The notes under the pieces: model-generated | What the model saw: only the letters and a program-made list of their open reading frames with translations | Databases searched by the model: none | Told to the model about the DNA's origin: nothing | Program-made: the position numbers and the translations under genes | IMG/VR virus record: IMGVR_UViG_3300047318_000482 | Location: 26,526 to 90,525 of that record | Source: a virus | Direction: 5' to 3' (one strand) | DNA length: 64,000 bases | Part shown: positions 41,965 to 49,087 of the stretch, piece after piece | Layout of the letters: each line of letters opens with the position of its first letter | Numbering within the stretch: position 1 is the first letter of the stretch

Positions 41965-42188
41965 GCCGTCACCGCCTTCACGATGACGAGGAAGGAGTCG
42001 GTGGAGAGGTCCATGACGACCTCGGCGGGCTGTCCGGCGACGCGGCGGTCGGCGGCGAAGTCCTCCGCCAGCCACGACCCGCGCGGGGCGCCAGCGGGGA
42101 AACGCTCGAGGACGGTGGGGGCGACCCGGTGGACGTTGTCACCCGGGTGCGGCGCCCTGGGAAGGGTTGCTGTGCGATCCTTCTTCAC
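41961..42188 (-). CDS. First gene of the leftward transfer operon, unknown
   Basis: The start is GTG 42188 behind GGAGGCTG, giving 75 residues. It begins with a basic KKDRTATLPRAPHPG segment followed by a beta-type region ending DSFLVIVKAVTA. It is the gene nearest the divergent promoter region, so its transcript probably leads the whole transfer module. Not recognised. Confidence 0.65.
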   Translation of the reverse strand: MKKDRTATLPRAPHPGDNVHRVAPTVLERFPAGAPRGSWLAEDFAADRRVAGQPAEVVMDLSTDSFLVIVKAVTA

Positions 42189-42341
42189 GGGATCAGCCTC
42201 CTGTTGTGGCAGGTAGGGCGGTTCCAAGTCCATTGCGGTGTTCCACCACCGCGCCGGACACGCGACCCCGGTCCGGCGAAAGCTGGCTCGGGGTCGTGCT
42301 GTATGTCCAGTAGACCACTGATATAGACTTGGGTCAACATC
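42189..42341. promoter_or_regulatory. Divergent promoter region between transfer and control modules
   Basis: An AT-richer stretch at 42296-42340 fits overlapping divergent promoters. On the minus strand TTGACC (42331-42336) lies 17 bp before TCTACT. On the plus strand TATAGACT (42322-42329) can serve as a -10 element. The MerR/excisionase-like HTH protein encoded at 42342 probably binds here, which is inference. Confidence 0.5.
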
Positions 42342-42635
42342 ATGGTGCAAGATGAGGGTGTGCCGAAGGAATCCGACGAAGGGAGGCCGCCAGAGATGGT
42401 GACGCTCGCCGAGATCGCGAGACGCGTTGATCTCAGCAAGCAACGGGTCCAGCAGCTCGCGCACAAAGACCCGGACTTCCCGATCCCGAAGGAGCAGTGG
42501 CAGAAGGTCGGCCGCTACTACTTCCTCCCTTGGGAGCCGGTGAAGGCGTACTTCGAGTCCAGGAATCCCGAACACGGGGTCCACTTCGCCAAGCGGGCAG
42601 AGCGCCGCAAGGCTGATGGGGACGACGCGTCGTGA
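42342..42635 (+). CDS. Small winged-HTH (excisionase/MerR-like) regulator
   Basis: The 97-residue protein has a helix-turn-helix at about 20-45 (TLAEIARRVDLSKQRVQQLA) followed by a wing-like KVGRYYFLPWEPVKAYFESR segment. This is the layout of AlpA/excisionase-type DNA-binding proteins. No integrase is encoded in the window, so it more likely acts as a transcriptional regulator of the divergent transfer operon than in excision. Start codons: ATG at 42342 with no strong RBS; GTG 42360 is an alternative. Confidence 0.75.
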   Translation: MVQDEGVPKESDEGRPPEMVTLAEIARRVDLSKQRVQQLAHKDPDFPIPKEQWQKVGRYYFLPWEPVKAYFESRNPEHGVHFAKRAERRKADGDDAS

Positions 42636-42718
42636 TGCCACGGCCGAGGCTCCTGGAGTCGGGGATCTGTTCTGACTCCATGCCAGCACCGGTCATAGGC
42701 CTCGGAGTTGAGGCGAGT

Positions 42719-42750
42719 GTTGGCAGTCGTGGCCAAAGGAATCTGCCAAC
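42719..42750. promoter_or_regulatory. Inverted repeat upstream of the XRE-TPR gene
   Basis: GTTGGCAG (42719-42726) and CTGCCAAC (42743-42750) form a perfect 8-bp inverted repeat 79 bp before the regulator start, a plausible autoregulatory operator. The rest of the 193-bp gap (42636-42828) shows an AGAGGAGGAA ribosome-binding site and nothing else. Confidence 0.5.
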
Positions 42751-42828
42751 AGGTCAGGTTCCGACATCACGTCGCATAAGCGGCATCACGCACTCCCGTT
42801 CGGATCGGAGAGGAGGAACACTCACCGC

Positions 42829-44034
42829 ATGACGACCTTCCCGGAGCTGCTTCGCGGACTGCGCATGGAAGCCCGCATGTCGCTGGCTTGCCTGGCGCGG
42901 CAGGTGCACTACGACCGCACGTCTCTGCACCACTTCGAGTCCGGCCGCAGACCAGCGCCACTCGAGGTCGCGGAGCTCGCCGACGAGGCGCTGGCCGCCA
43001 ATGGCCGGCTCGTCGCAGCGTGGACCCGGGAAGACGTAGAGCGGCGGGAGGCTGCCGCCACGCACAGGGTGCGGGCCGCAGCGTTGGCCATGTCGCGGGA
43101 TCTGACCGCCTTGGCGGACCTGGACATCGCGGAGCTGCAGGACGGGGTGGCCGTGACCGCGGTCGACTACCTGGCCTCTCCCCCGGGTCCGATGATGGAC
43201 CGTGCGCACGTGCTGCGCGGCGAGGCGTTCGAGCGGATCCGGTCCGGGCATCACCGGCCGGCTGACCGTTCGGACCTGTACGTCGCTGCCGGACGCCTGT
43301 CCGGGGTGTTGTCGTACGCGCTGCTCGACATGGGCGACTCAGATGAGGCGCTCGAGCACGCCACCGCGGCGGGCCGGTGCGCCGAGTTCGCCGGAGATGC
43401 GGAGCTGTCCGCGTGGGTGGCCGGCACGAAGTCCCTGATCGCCCGCTTCCAGGGCGACTACGGGCGCGCGCTGGACTACGTGCGAGACGGATACCAGTGG
43501 GTCGGGGCCGGGCACGGCACCGGCGAGGCACGCCTTCGGTGCGGTGAGGCCCAGTGCCTCGCCAACTTGGGCGACAGCCGGGCCGCGAACCACGCCCTGG
43601 ACGGCGCCGAAAACGCCCGGGAGCGCATCCGCCGACCGGACACCCTGGAGGGCCTGTTCGGGTTCTCGAGAGCGAAGCAGTCCTACTACGCCGGATCCTC
43701 GCTGATCTGGCTGCAAGGCGGCCACGACGCGGAACGCGCGGCGCGGGAAGCCCTCGAGGCGATCAGCCTGTGGCAGTCCGGTCCGGTGGAGGAGCGGTCG
43801 CTGGACGACGAGCGGCTGGCGTTCATCTACCTGGCCACGGCCCGGGTGCAACTCGACGACGTGGAGGGTGCGGCCGAAGCCCTGGCACCGGTGCTGTCGT
43901 TGCCAGTGGAAGACCAGATTTCGTGGATCGTGAAGCGGATGGACCGGGTGGCGGGAATGCTCAGCGCACCCCGGTACACGGGGAACCGGACTGCGTCCGA
44001 GACTGTCGAGAAGATCAACGCCATCGCGGCGTGA
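42829..44034 (+). CDS. XRE-family regulator with TPR-like sensor domain
   Basis: The 401-residue protein has an XRE helix-turn-helix at residues 4-60 (LRGLRMEARMSLACLARQV and a following RTSLHHFESGRR) and then about 330 residues of paired helices typical of tetratricopeptide repeats. XRE-TPR proteins in Streptomyces and other Gram-positives often read small peptides or partner proteins. Its place at the head of the replication region suggests a lysogeny or copy-number switch. AGAGGAGGAA precedes ATG 42829. Confidence 0.85.
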   Translation: MTTFPELLRGLRMEARMSLACLARQVHYDRTSLHHFESGRRPAPLEVAELADEALAANGRLVAAWTREDVERREAAATHRVRAAALAMSRDLTALADLDIAELQDGVAVTAVDYLASPPGPMMDRAHVLRGEAFERIRSGHHRPADRSDLYVAAGRLSGVLSYALLDMGDSDEALEHATAAGRCAEFAGDAELSAWVAGTKSLIARFQGDYGRALDYVRDGYQWVGAGHGTGEARLRCGEAQCLANLGDSRAANHALDGAENARERIRRPDTLEGLFGFSRAKQSYYAGSSLIWLQGGHDAERAAREALEAISLWQSGPVEERSLDDERLAFIYLATARVQLDDVEGAAEALAPVLSLPVEDQISWIVKRMDRVAGMLSAPRYTGNRTASETVEKINAIAA

Positions 44035-44180
44035 ACGAAGGGAGAAGTGCAGGTGCGTAGCCCGCCCTGAACAGCAGAGACGGCCGAGCCGAGTTGCCTC
44101 GGTCGACCGTCTCCGCGCCGGCGTACTGCGAATACGAACCGGCGTAGACCGACCAACCCATGCAAGGAAGGCAGTCACAG

Positions 44181-44249
44181 ATGACTCTACTTGTTGGCGA
44201 TCCTCTCGCGCTGCCACCGGTCCAGACCGATTTGGTGGAGGAACGTTGA
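44181..44249 (+). CDS. 22-aa leader peptide
   Basis: ATG 44181 follows GGAAGG and encodes MTLLVGDPLALPPVQTDLVEER, overlapping the next gene's TTG start by three bases (CGTTGA). The upstream gap (44035-44180) has two inverted repeats, one CGCCGG/CCGGCG. Translation of the small frame would bring ribosomes to the TTG start, so coupling is likely. Confidence 0.55.
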   Translation: MTLLVGDPLALPPVQTDLVEER

Positions 44250-44551
44250 GAGAGCCCGACCCGAGAACCCTCACGGGCACACCGCCCGTCGTCACCTTCT
44301 CCACCGGCGCTGACCTGCTGGTCCGGCTCGGCCTGGCGAAGAACATGACCCGCGAGGGCGTCCGCCGCCTCTCCAGACACCCCGACTGGCCGTTCGGCCC
44401 AGACCGCGAATACCCGTACTGGGACCTCGCGAACGCGGACGTCATGGAGACGAAACCGTTCCTCCGATTCTTCGAGGACCACCCCATTGTGGGGCGCGGT
44501 CCCGACAAGGAGCCAGGACGGCGTAGCAGCAAGGCGCCGGAAGACGAGTAA
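44246..44551 (+). CDS. Small winged-HTH DNA-binding protein
   Basis: The product, 101 residues, starts at TTG 44246 directly behind GGTGGAGGAACG. It contains LLVRLGLAKNMTREGVRRLS and YPYWDLANADVM, an arrangement similar to the HTH-wing of the 42342 protein. It is the last regulator before the initiator gene and may control replication. The rare TTG start fits low expression. Confidence 0.65.
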   Translation: MREPDPRTLTGTPPVVTFSTGADLLVRLGLAKNMTREGVRRLSRHPDWPFGPDREYPYWDLANADVMETKPFLRFFEDHPIVGRGPDKEPGRRSSKAPEDE

Positions 44552-44602
44552 CGGTCGCGTCTCCGACCAGCTCAGATCGCAGCCTGAGCCCGGAAACGCC
44601 GA

Positions 44603-44641
44603 ACGGCCGGCTAGAGGTCGCAGCGCCTCGTACCCGGCCGT
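44603..44641 (+). terminator. Hairpin after the small HTH gene
   Basis: Perfect 8-bp stem ACGGCCGG / CCGGCCGT (44603-44610 with 44634-44641), followed by a second palindrome AGCGGA/TCCGCT near 44660. It could terminate transcription or form the 5' leader of the initiator mRNA. There is no U tract. Confidence 0.45.
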
Positions 44642-44709
44642 CCAAAGCAGCACCAGCGGATTTGGCGTCCGCTAGCTGATTGAGTTCCACCCAACGAAAG
44701 GGAGCCTCG

Positions 44710-44790
44710 ATGCTGAGGGTACCCGTACCACCCAGTCTGTCGACAAGTAGCCCCCACATGATCCTCCGCACGGCGGAGGCCAGGGGATGA
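44710..44790 (+). CDS. 26-aa leader peptide with hairpin sequestering the initiator RBS
   Basis: ATG 44710 follows AAAGGGAGCC and encodes a 26-residue peptide that ends MILRTAEARG and overlaps the initiator start as ATGA. Within it CCTCCGC (44763-44769) pairs with GCGGAGG (44773-44779) over a 3-base loop. The GGAGG of the right arm (44775-44779) is the initiator's Shine-Dalgarno, seven bases before its ATG. Ribosomes on the leader would open the hairpin. This is a translational switch by sequence; its role in copy control is inferred. Confidence 0.7.
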   Translation: MLRVPVPPSLSTSSPHMILRTAEARG

Positions 44791-46049
44791 GCGTCTCCCG
44801 TATTCGCGGCATCGCGAAGCTGCTCGAGCAGGTGCGCCAGTTGGACGCTGCCGACGAGACGTTCGAGGTTGAAGCTGAGGACGACGTCCCGTTCGTTCAG
44901 CTCGGGCACTGGGTCGCCTTGTCTGGCGTCAGCGCCGGCGCTCTCGCGCTGTACTGGATGCTCGCCCTGCACCTGAACCGGACCCGCGGTGACCGCTACG
45001 TATGGCCGACGACTGCCGTCCTCGCCCACATGCTGGGCTACTCCCGCGGCGACAAGATCAAGAAGTTCGCCGACGAGCTGGCCGCGATCGGTGCTATCCG
45101 GGTGATCCCAGTGCCCGACGTCAAGGGACCGCAGAAGCGCAACGTCTACCGGCTACGGCGCACGCCTCCCGAGGGCTACACCGGCCCCCTGTCCCTGGGA
45201 GCGTTCTACGCGGAGCTCAGCGAGGCGTATGAACAGGAAACCGCAGGTGACGCCGTGTGCCCCGAAACGGGGGTACACGTGACCCCCGAAACGGGGGGTG
45301 ACGTAGCCCCTCAAACGGGGGGGCACGTGGCACCCCAAACGGGGGGAGGAACTACAAGAACCACTAACTACATGAAGGAGAAGGACGCGCCTACGGCGCG
45401 TAGCGCCGCTGACGGCCGTAGGCCTCCTACAGGTAGTAGGGGCTCGAGGGCTGGCGGCTCCGCCGCGTCCAGCAAGACGAAGCCCGATCAACTCACCCCG
45501 AGACAGCGCCAGCAGGCCACCGCGTTCTTCCAGTCGCTGCCCAAGCAGCTCGCCGACCTCGTACCGGCGAACCCGCCCGGCAACCTGAAGGCGGCAGTCC
45601 TCGAGGCCCTGGCCGTCGATCGGCCGGAAGCCCGGACCGCAGAGCAGCTCGTCACCTACCGGCTACTCCCGAAATGGAACGGGCACTACGCATCCAAGGA
45701 CCAGGCCGGACCCTTGGAGAAGCCCGTTGGCGTCCTCATCACGATGCTGCACCGGGATGCCGAGTGCGGGGACCCGCGCTGCGACGAGCGGACGAACGTC
45801 GACACCGGGCAGCCGTGCACTTCATGCGAGCAGCGGGCCGTCAACCAGCGTGCCGACCGCGTTCTGGAGGCTGCGGCAACAGCCCCACGGCCCCCGGCAG
45901 ACTCGAGGCCGTCGGCGCAGCAGCAAGCGAGCACGCCCCGTACCGTCGTCTTGCCGCCTCCTGGAGGCCCGGGGGGCGAGTGGGCGGCGCCCAACAGTGA
46001 ATACCGTGCCATCCGGGCCCTGACGTCCGGGCAGAAGCGACACCGATGA
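44787..46049 (+). CDS. Replication initiator-like protein with winged helix and intragenic iterons
   Basis: The 420-residue protein has an N-terminal winged-helix domain (about 35-130, with SAGALALYWMLALHL and a second helix in TTAVLAHMLGYSRGDKIKKFADELAAIG). A repeat linker (157-188) follows, then a basic Gly/Ser linker (190-225) and a helical C-terminal domain with CxxC-type Cys (ECGDPRCDE and CTSCEQRA, about 330-350). Winged-helix initiators with a flexible linker containing origin iterons resemble lambda O and DnaD-like phage initiators. The next gene is a DnaB-like ATPase. No relaxase or rolling-circle motif is present. Confidence 0.75.
   Translation: MSVSRIRGIAKLLEQVRQLDAADETFEVEAEDDVPFVQLGHWVALSGVSAGALALYWMLALHLNRTRGDRYVWPTTAVLAHMLGYSRGDKIKKFADELAAIGAIRVIPVPDVKGPQKRNVYRLRRTPPEGYTGPLSLGAFYAELSEAYEQETAGDAVCPETGVHVTPETGGDVAPQTGGHVAPQTGGGTTRTTNYMKEKDAPTARSAADGRRPPTGSRGSRAGGSAASSKTKPDQLTPRQRQQATAFFQSLPKQLADLVPANPPGNLKAAVLEALAVDRPEARTAEQLVTYRLLPKWNGHYASKDQAGPLEKPVGVLITMLHRDAECGDPRCDERTNVDTGQPCTSCEQRAVNQRADRVLEAAATAPRPPADSRPSAQQQASTPRTVVLPPPGGPGGEWAAPNSEYRAIRALTSGQKRHR
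45255..45350 (+). repeat. Four 24-bp iterons inside the initiator gene: likely replication origin
   Basis: Four tandem units at 45255-45278, 45279-45302, 45303-45326 and 45327-45350 each encode V-x-P-[EQ]-T-G-x-x and contain CCCCGAAACGGGG or a close variant, an inverted repeat around AAA. The following 40 bp (45351-45390) is less GC-rich than its surroundings, and palindromic stretches lie at 45388-45440. This matches the iterons-plus-unwinding-region plan of lambda-type origins. Confidence 0.7.
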
Positions 46050-46960
46050 GGGGGATCATGAGCGAGAGCGCAGCCCAGAGTGCGGGCTCCGGCCGCATCA
46101 GCGACCTGATCGAAGGGGTCCTGGACGACATCGAAGCCGCGGGCTCCCGGGAACCACGACAGAAGCCGAACCACCTCCGCGGGATCTCCACCGGGTTCAC
46201 CGAACTGGACTCCCTGACCGGCGGACACCTCGGCGGCCGGCTGATGGTCATCGCGTCCAGGCCGGGCCTTGGACGGACGACCCTGCTGACGGACATGTGC
46301 CGACAGGCGGCCATCCAGAACGACGTCCCCACGGCCGTCTACACGCTGGAGGAGAGCCGCGAGCACTTCATCACGCGCGTCAAGTCCGCGGAGGGCCGCA
46401 TCGCCCGGCACCACATCCACATGGGCAACATGACCGAAGACGACTGGGCCCGACTCGGCAGGATCATGCCGAAGGTGTCCGCCGCCCCACTGTGGATCAA
46501 GTCGCCCAGCAGCCTGACGATGCGGCAGCTGGCCTCCGAGGTCACCGAATTGGTCCAGGATCACGGGGTGCGCCTGGTGGCAGTCGACGGGATCCAGGAC
46601 ATCCGGCCCGAGAAGCGCAGCGACCTCCGGGAGCGCGAGGTCGGCGACGTCGTCCGCGACCTGAAGACCCTGGCCCGCGAGCTGGACGTACCGATCGTCG
46701 CGACCAGCCATCTCAACCGCAGCCCCGAGCAGCGCTGGGACAAGAAGCCGATGCTGGACGACCTGCGCGAGTCGGGGGCCATCACCTTTGCCGCAGACGT
46801 GCTCATCCTTCTCCACCGCGAGGACGCCTACGACCGCGAGAGCCCGCGCGCCGGCGAAGCCGACTTCATCGTGGCCAAGCACCGCAACGGTCCCACCGCC
46901 ACGATCACGACGGCCTTCCAGGGGCACTACGGACGGTTCGTCGACATGGCGGAGACCTGA
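46046..46960 (+). CDS. DnaB-like RecA-fold ATPase (helicase C-terminal domain only)
   Basis: The protein has 304 residues, or 300 if it starts at ATG 46058 behind GAGGGGG. It contains the DnaB helicase C-terminal core: GRLMVIASRPGLGRTTLL (Walker A), a YTLEES strand, and a Walker B of the type RLVAVDGIQDI, then TSHLNRSPE and ATTAFQGHYGRF-like ends. The DnaB N-terminal domain is missing. The Walker A lysine is replaced by Arg77 (GLGRTT). It overlaps the initiator stop by ATGA, so both are produced together, giving a replication pair. Confidence 0.8.
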   Translation: MRGIMSESAAQSAGSGRISDLIEGVLDDIEAAGSREPRQKPNHLRGISTGFTELDSLTGGHLGGRLMVIASRPGLGRTTLLTDMCRQAAIQNDVPTAVYTLEESREHFITRVKSAEGRIARHHIHMGNMTEDDWARLGRIMPKVSAAPLWIKSPSSLTMRQLASEVTELVQDHGVRLVAVDGIQDIRPEKRSDLREREVGDVVRDLKTLARELDVPIVATSHLNRSPEQRWDKKPMLDDLRESGAITFAADVLILLHREDAYDRESPRAGEADFIVAKHRNGPTATITTAFQGHYGRFVDMAET

Positions 46961-46968
46961 TCTAGCCC

Positions 46969-47004
46969 GACGGCGCCTCGGGCCTTCGGGTCTGGGGCGC
47001 CGTC
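46969..47004 (+). terminator. Terminator of the replication operon
   Basis: Stem GACGGCGCC / GGCGCCGTC (46969-46977 with 46996-47004), nine bases past the ATPase stop. It overlaps the stop codon of the convergent small gene at 47003. Confidence 0.75.
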
Positions 47005-47167
47005 AATCGTCGGGGGTCCAGGGTGGTGGCGGGGTCTCGTTAATGCGGCCGCACCACCAGCAGTCCCACTCGTCCGGGACGCGGTAGAGCTCCCGCCAGA
47101 AGCCGGCGGGCTTGCCGTAGACGGAGCAGTCGGCTTCGCACCACCAGCAGACGAACAGGAAGTTCAC
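47003..47167 (-). CDS. 54-aa double-CxxC zinc protein
   Basis: GTG 47167 follows GGAAGGAAGCCC. The product has CWWCEADC and CWWCG with a Trp-rich core and an acidic Pro-rich tail. It is convergent with the replication operon and divergent from the 47429 gene, with the palindromic operator at 47210 between. Function is unknown. Confidence 0.65.
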   Translation of the reverse strand: MNFLFVCWWCEADCSVYGKPAGFWRELYRVPDEWDCWWCGRINETPPPPWTPDD

Positions 47168-47208
47168 GGGCTTCCTTCCGGGCGTGGTGCGGACCACACC
47201 GCATGTTG

Positions 47209-47240
47209 TATTGCGTACGTAATAGATTCCGGGGTAGGGT
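47209..47240 (+). promoter_or_regulatory. Promoter with palindromic operator over the -35 box
   Basis: -35 TTGCGT (47211-47216), 18-bp spacer and -10 TAGGGT (47235-47240). The -35 lies in TATTGCGTACGTAATA, a near-palindrome that recurs as a perfect palindrome at 49727-49740. A repressor that binds it would shut off transcription toward 47429, and possibly the divergent gene at 47167. Confidence 0.7.
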
Positions 47241-47317
47241 CATACACGACAGCCCAACAATGCCCTCGCCCCCCACGATAGGAGACCGCACCCCACCCCC
47301 CAACCCCCCACCAACCA

Positions 47318-47346
47318 GGGCCCACCCGTCCCCCTCGGGTGGGCCC
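47318..47346 (+). terminator. Attenuator-like hairpin in the leader of the 47429 gene
   Basis: GGGCCCACCC / GGGTGGGCCC (10 bp; 47318-47327 with 47337-47346) is followed by TCCCTCTTTCC. It lies between the promoter at 47209-47240 and the second promoter at 47368, so it could stop readthrough from the first. CACGATAGGA-like words flank it. Confidence 0.6.
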
Positions 47347-47367
47347 TCCCTCTTTCCAGGGGGAACG

Positions 47368-47390
47368 CTGTCAGTGCCGCCCGGCACGAT
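47368..47390 (+). promoter_or_regulatory. RecA-NDp-type (PafBC) promoter, copy 1
   Basis: CTGTCAGTG, eight bases, then CACGAT. This is close to the LexA-independent DNA-damage promoter motif TTGTCRGTG-N8-TANNNT known from mycobacteria and Streptomyces. It precedes the GTG at 47429 by 38 bp. The preceding GGGGGAACG is shared with copy 3. Confidence 0.6.
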
Positions 47391-47428
47391 AGGACCCAGA
47401 ACGCCCAACACCGGCTTGGAGGCCTGTA

Positions 47429-48154
47429 GTGGACGCAGCAGACGCAGCAGACTTCTCCACCCTCACCGACGACCAGTACTCCGATGTCCTCACCCGCCAG
47501 GTACACCCGCGGTTCCGCGACCCGGACGTCTGGAATGCGCTGACCAGCCCCGAGAACATCGAACGCACCCGCGCCGTCTTCGTGCAGATGCACCAGCGGA
47601 CCGGGAACGCGCTCGGGCGGAAGAAGTCCGAGCGGGAAGCGTTCGAGCAGGAATGCCGGGCCCGCGGCGCGGCCGGGAAGACCGCCTGGTTCGAGAGCCA
47701 GCCCGCGTACGAGAACGCACGGCGCAAGATCGCCGGGTTCCACCAGAGGCTTCAGCAGGCCATCTCGGACGTCGGGAAGATCCAGAAGGATCACAACCGT
47801 GCCGGTAGCCATATGGTCAGCAACGCGGCCCGCGAGACGCTCCGTCAGCTCGCCGTAGCAGTGCAGCGGCACCAGGCCCAGCACGCGAAAAGCGGATCGG
47901 TCGCGGAGCAGCAGGACTACGAGCTGTGGCAGCTCCTGGACCGGCTCACCGTGCCGTGCGGCCCCAACCACGAGCCGACGAGCCTGCGGACGATGCTCGA
48001 CTTCTACTGGACGGACGTAGAGCAGACCACGGCAGCCGGTGACGCCCGTGCGGCGGCGGAGAAGACCATGCGGCAGGCCCCGGCCGGCCGCTCCTCCCAG
48101 TACGCGGGCGTTCCCCGCGCCCGGCACGTCGGCAGTGAGAAGCCGCTCACCTGA
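47429..48154 (+). CDS. Hypothetical helical protein, DNA-damage promoter-linked
   Basis: The 241-residue protein starts at GTG 47429 behind GGAGG. It has an acidic N-terminus, long helices (about 65-150), a basic central part and a Ser/Arg-rich C-terminus. No motif is recognised. It has two upstream promoters, one with the palindromic operator and one PafBC-like, which suggests tight control. Confidence 0.7.
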   Translation: MDAADAADFSTLTDDQYSDVLTRQVHPRFRDPDVWNALTSPENIERTRAVFVQMHQRTGNALGRKKSEREAFEQECRARGAAGKTAWFESQPAYENARRKIAGFHQRLQQAISDVGKIQKDHNRAGSHMVSNAARETLRQLAVAVQRHQAQHAKSGSVAEQQDYELWQLLDRLTVPCGPNHEPTSLRTMLDFYWTDVEQTTAAGDARAAAEKTMRQAPAGRSSQYAGVPRARHVGSEKPLT

Positions 48155-48166
48155 CCGCGCGGCCCC

Positions 48167-48192
48167 GGGCCAGGCCGTCCGGGGCCTGGCCC
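48167..48192 (+). terminator. Terminator of the 47429 gene
   Basis: GGGCCAGGCC / GGCCTGGCCC (10 bp) with a 6-base loop followed by ATTTCC. Confidence 0.8.
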
Positions 48193-48205
48193 ATTTCCGT
48201 CCGCA

Positions 48206-48228
48206 CTGTCAGTAGCCGCTGCCAGACT
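48206..48228 (+). promoter_or_regulatory. RecA-NDp-type (PafBC) promoter, copy 2
   Basis: CTGTCAGTA, eight bases (GCCGCTGC), then CAGACT. It lies 40 bp before the GTG of the three-gene operon beginning at 48268. Confidence 0.6.
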
Positions 48229-48267
48229 GGCGGCGGCCGACAGCCCCTTCCCGAAAGGCTCCGCCAC

Positions 48268-48654
48268 GTGAACCTGACCCGCACACCGTCCGAACTCGCC
48301 GACGACGCGGCAGAAGCCGTCCGGTCCCTGAACCACGTAACGATGCACCGGGACGCCTACAAGGAGCCGGCCGACATCAATTCGACGGTCGCGAACATCG
48401 AGGCCATGGTCCACATGCTGCCGCAGTTCCTCACCCAGACCACACGGACGCTGCAGGCGATGGCGGAGTCCCCCGGGATCCGTATCGACTCGGGAACGGA
48501 CTCGTCGGAGAGGGTTGCGGAAACGGTCCACGCCCTGACCGCAGCACAGCGGGCCCTGCAGGCAGTTGGAGCCCAGCTCTACGAGGCCAACCAGCGGCTG
48601 TCCACGATGGGATGGCACTTCAGCCCTGACGACGCCACGAGGGAGGAAGCGTGA
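48268..48654 (+). CDS. Hypothetical helical protein
   Basis: GTG 48268 follows GAAAGG; 128 residues. It is all-alpha, with helical stretches containing MLPQFLTQTTRTLQAMAES and an acidic C-terminus. The layout could suit a small oligomeric regulator, but no motif is recognised. It overlaps the next gene by 4 nt. Confidence 0.65.
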   Translation: MNLTRTPSELADDAAEAVRSLNHVTMHRDAYKEPADINSTVANIEAMVHMLPQFLTQTTRTLQAMAESPGIRIDSGTDSSERVAETVHALTAAQRALQAVGAQLYEANQRLSTMGWHFSPDDATREEA

Positions 48655-48917
48655 CGCTCGGCGAGCTGCGCGCGGAGTTGGAGAAGCTGAAGCACCTCCC
48701 GGACGCTGCGGTCGTTGTACTGGCCGCGAATCCGGAGGGCCTGAACTTCTCGCCTGCAGGCCTGCTGCATGAGGGCTGGTACGTGGGCGACGAGATCGCC
48801 GGCCAGGTGTATCTGACGGAGGAACTCCGCCAGGGCATGGAGGACCCGGCAGAGTTCCCTGCGGTTCCGGTCGGGGAAGGCGCGGTGACAGCCGTCTGCC
48901 TGTATCCGAAGGGCTGA
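48651..48917 (+). CDS. Hypothetical protein
   Basis: The 88-residue product starts at GTG 48651 (GTGA overlap). It has an N-terminal helix LGELRAELEKLKHLPD, a VVVLAAN strand and a beta-type C-terminus ending AVCLYPKG. Similar small proteins with this helix-strand start occur in Streptomyces; function is unknown. Confidence 0.65.
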   Translation: MTLGELRAELEKLKHLPDAAVVVLAANPEGLNFSPAGLLHEGWYVGDEIAGQVYLTEELRQGMEDPAEFPAVPVGEGAVTAVCLYPKG

Positions 48918-48924
48918 CGCGACG

Positions 48925-49053
48925 ATGAGGCCGAGACGGCAGCAGCCGCGGGATGTCCGGGGCCGGTACACGCGGCGCCCTGCCAGTCCCCCGCCGTGGT
49001 GGTTCATTGTCCTGGTGGTCGGGCTCGTCTTCGTGGCCGCGTACCTGATCTGA
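48925..49053 (+). CDS. 42-aa single-span membrane peptide
   Basis: An Arg/Pro-rich N-terminus of 23 residues is followed by WWFIVLVVGLVFVAAYLI, one membrane helix. It starts eight bases after the previous stop with no strong RBS, so coupling is likely. Small membrane peptides in damage-induced operons can be toxins or lysis regulators; that is inference. Confidence 0.5.
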   Translation: MRPRRQQPRDVRGRYTRRPASPPPWWFIVLVVGLVFVAAYLI

Positions 49054-49087
49054 CCATCCCTCACTGGACTCGGACGGCCGGGGAACG

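Noticed and set aside
42342-42635. Excisionase annotation for the small HTH protein
   Set aside because: No integrase is encoded in the window; the fold alone does not show excision, so it is called a regulator.
45255-45350. CRISPR or simple microsatellite reading of the four 24-bp repeats
   Set aside because: There are no spacers, the units are in frame with the coding sequence, and each contains an inverted repeat, so initiator-binding iterons fit better.
47203-47808. Rightward ORF in the leader of the 47429 gene
   Set aside because: Pro/Arg-rich, overlaps the attenuator and the promoter, and has no RBS; the 47429 frame has GGAGG and a normal composition.
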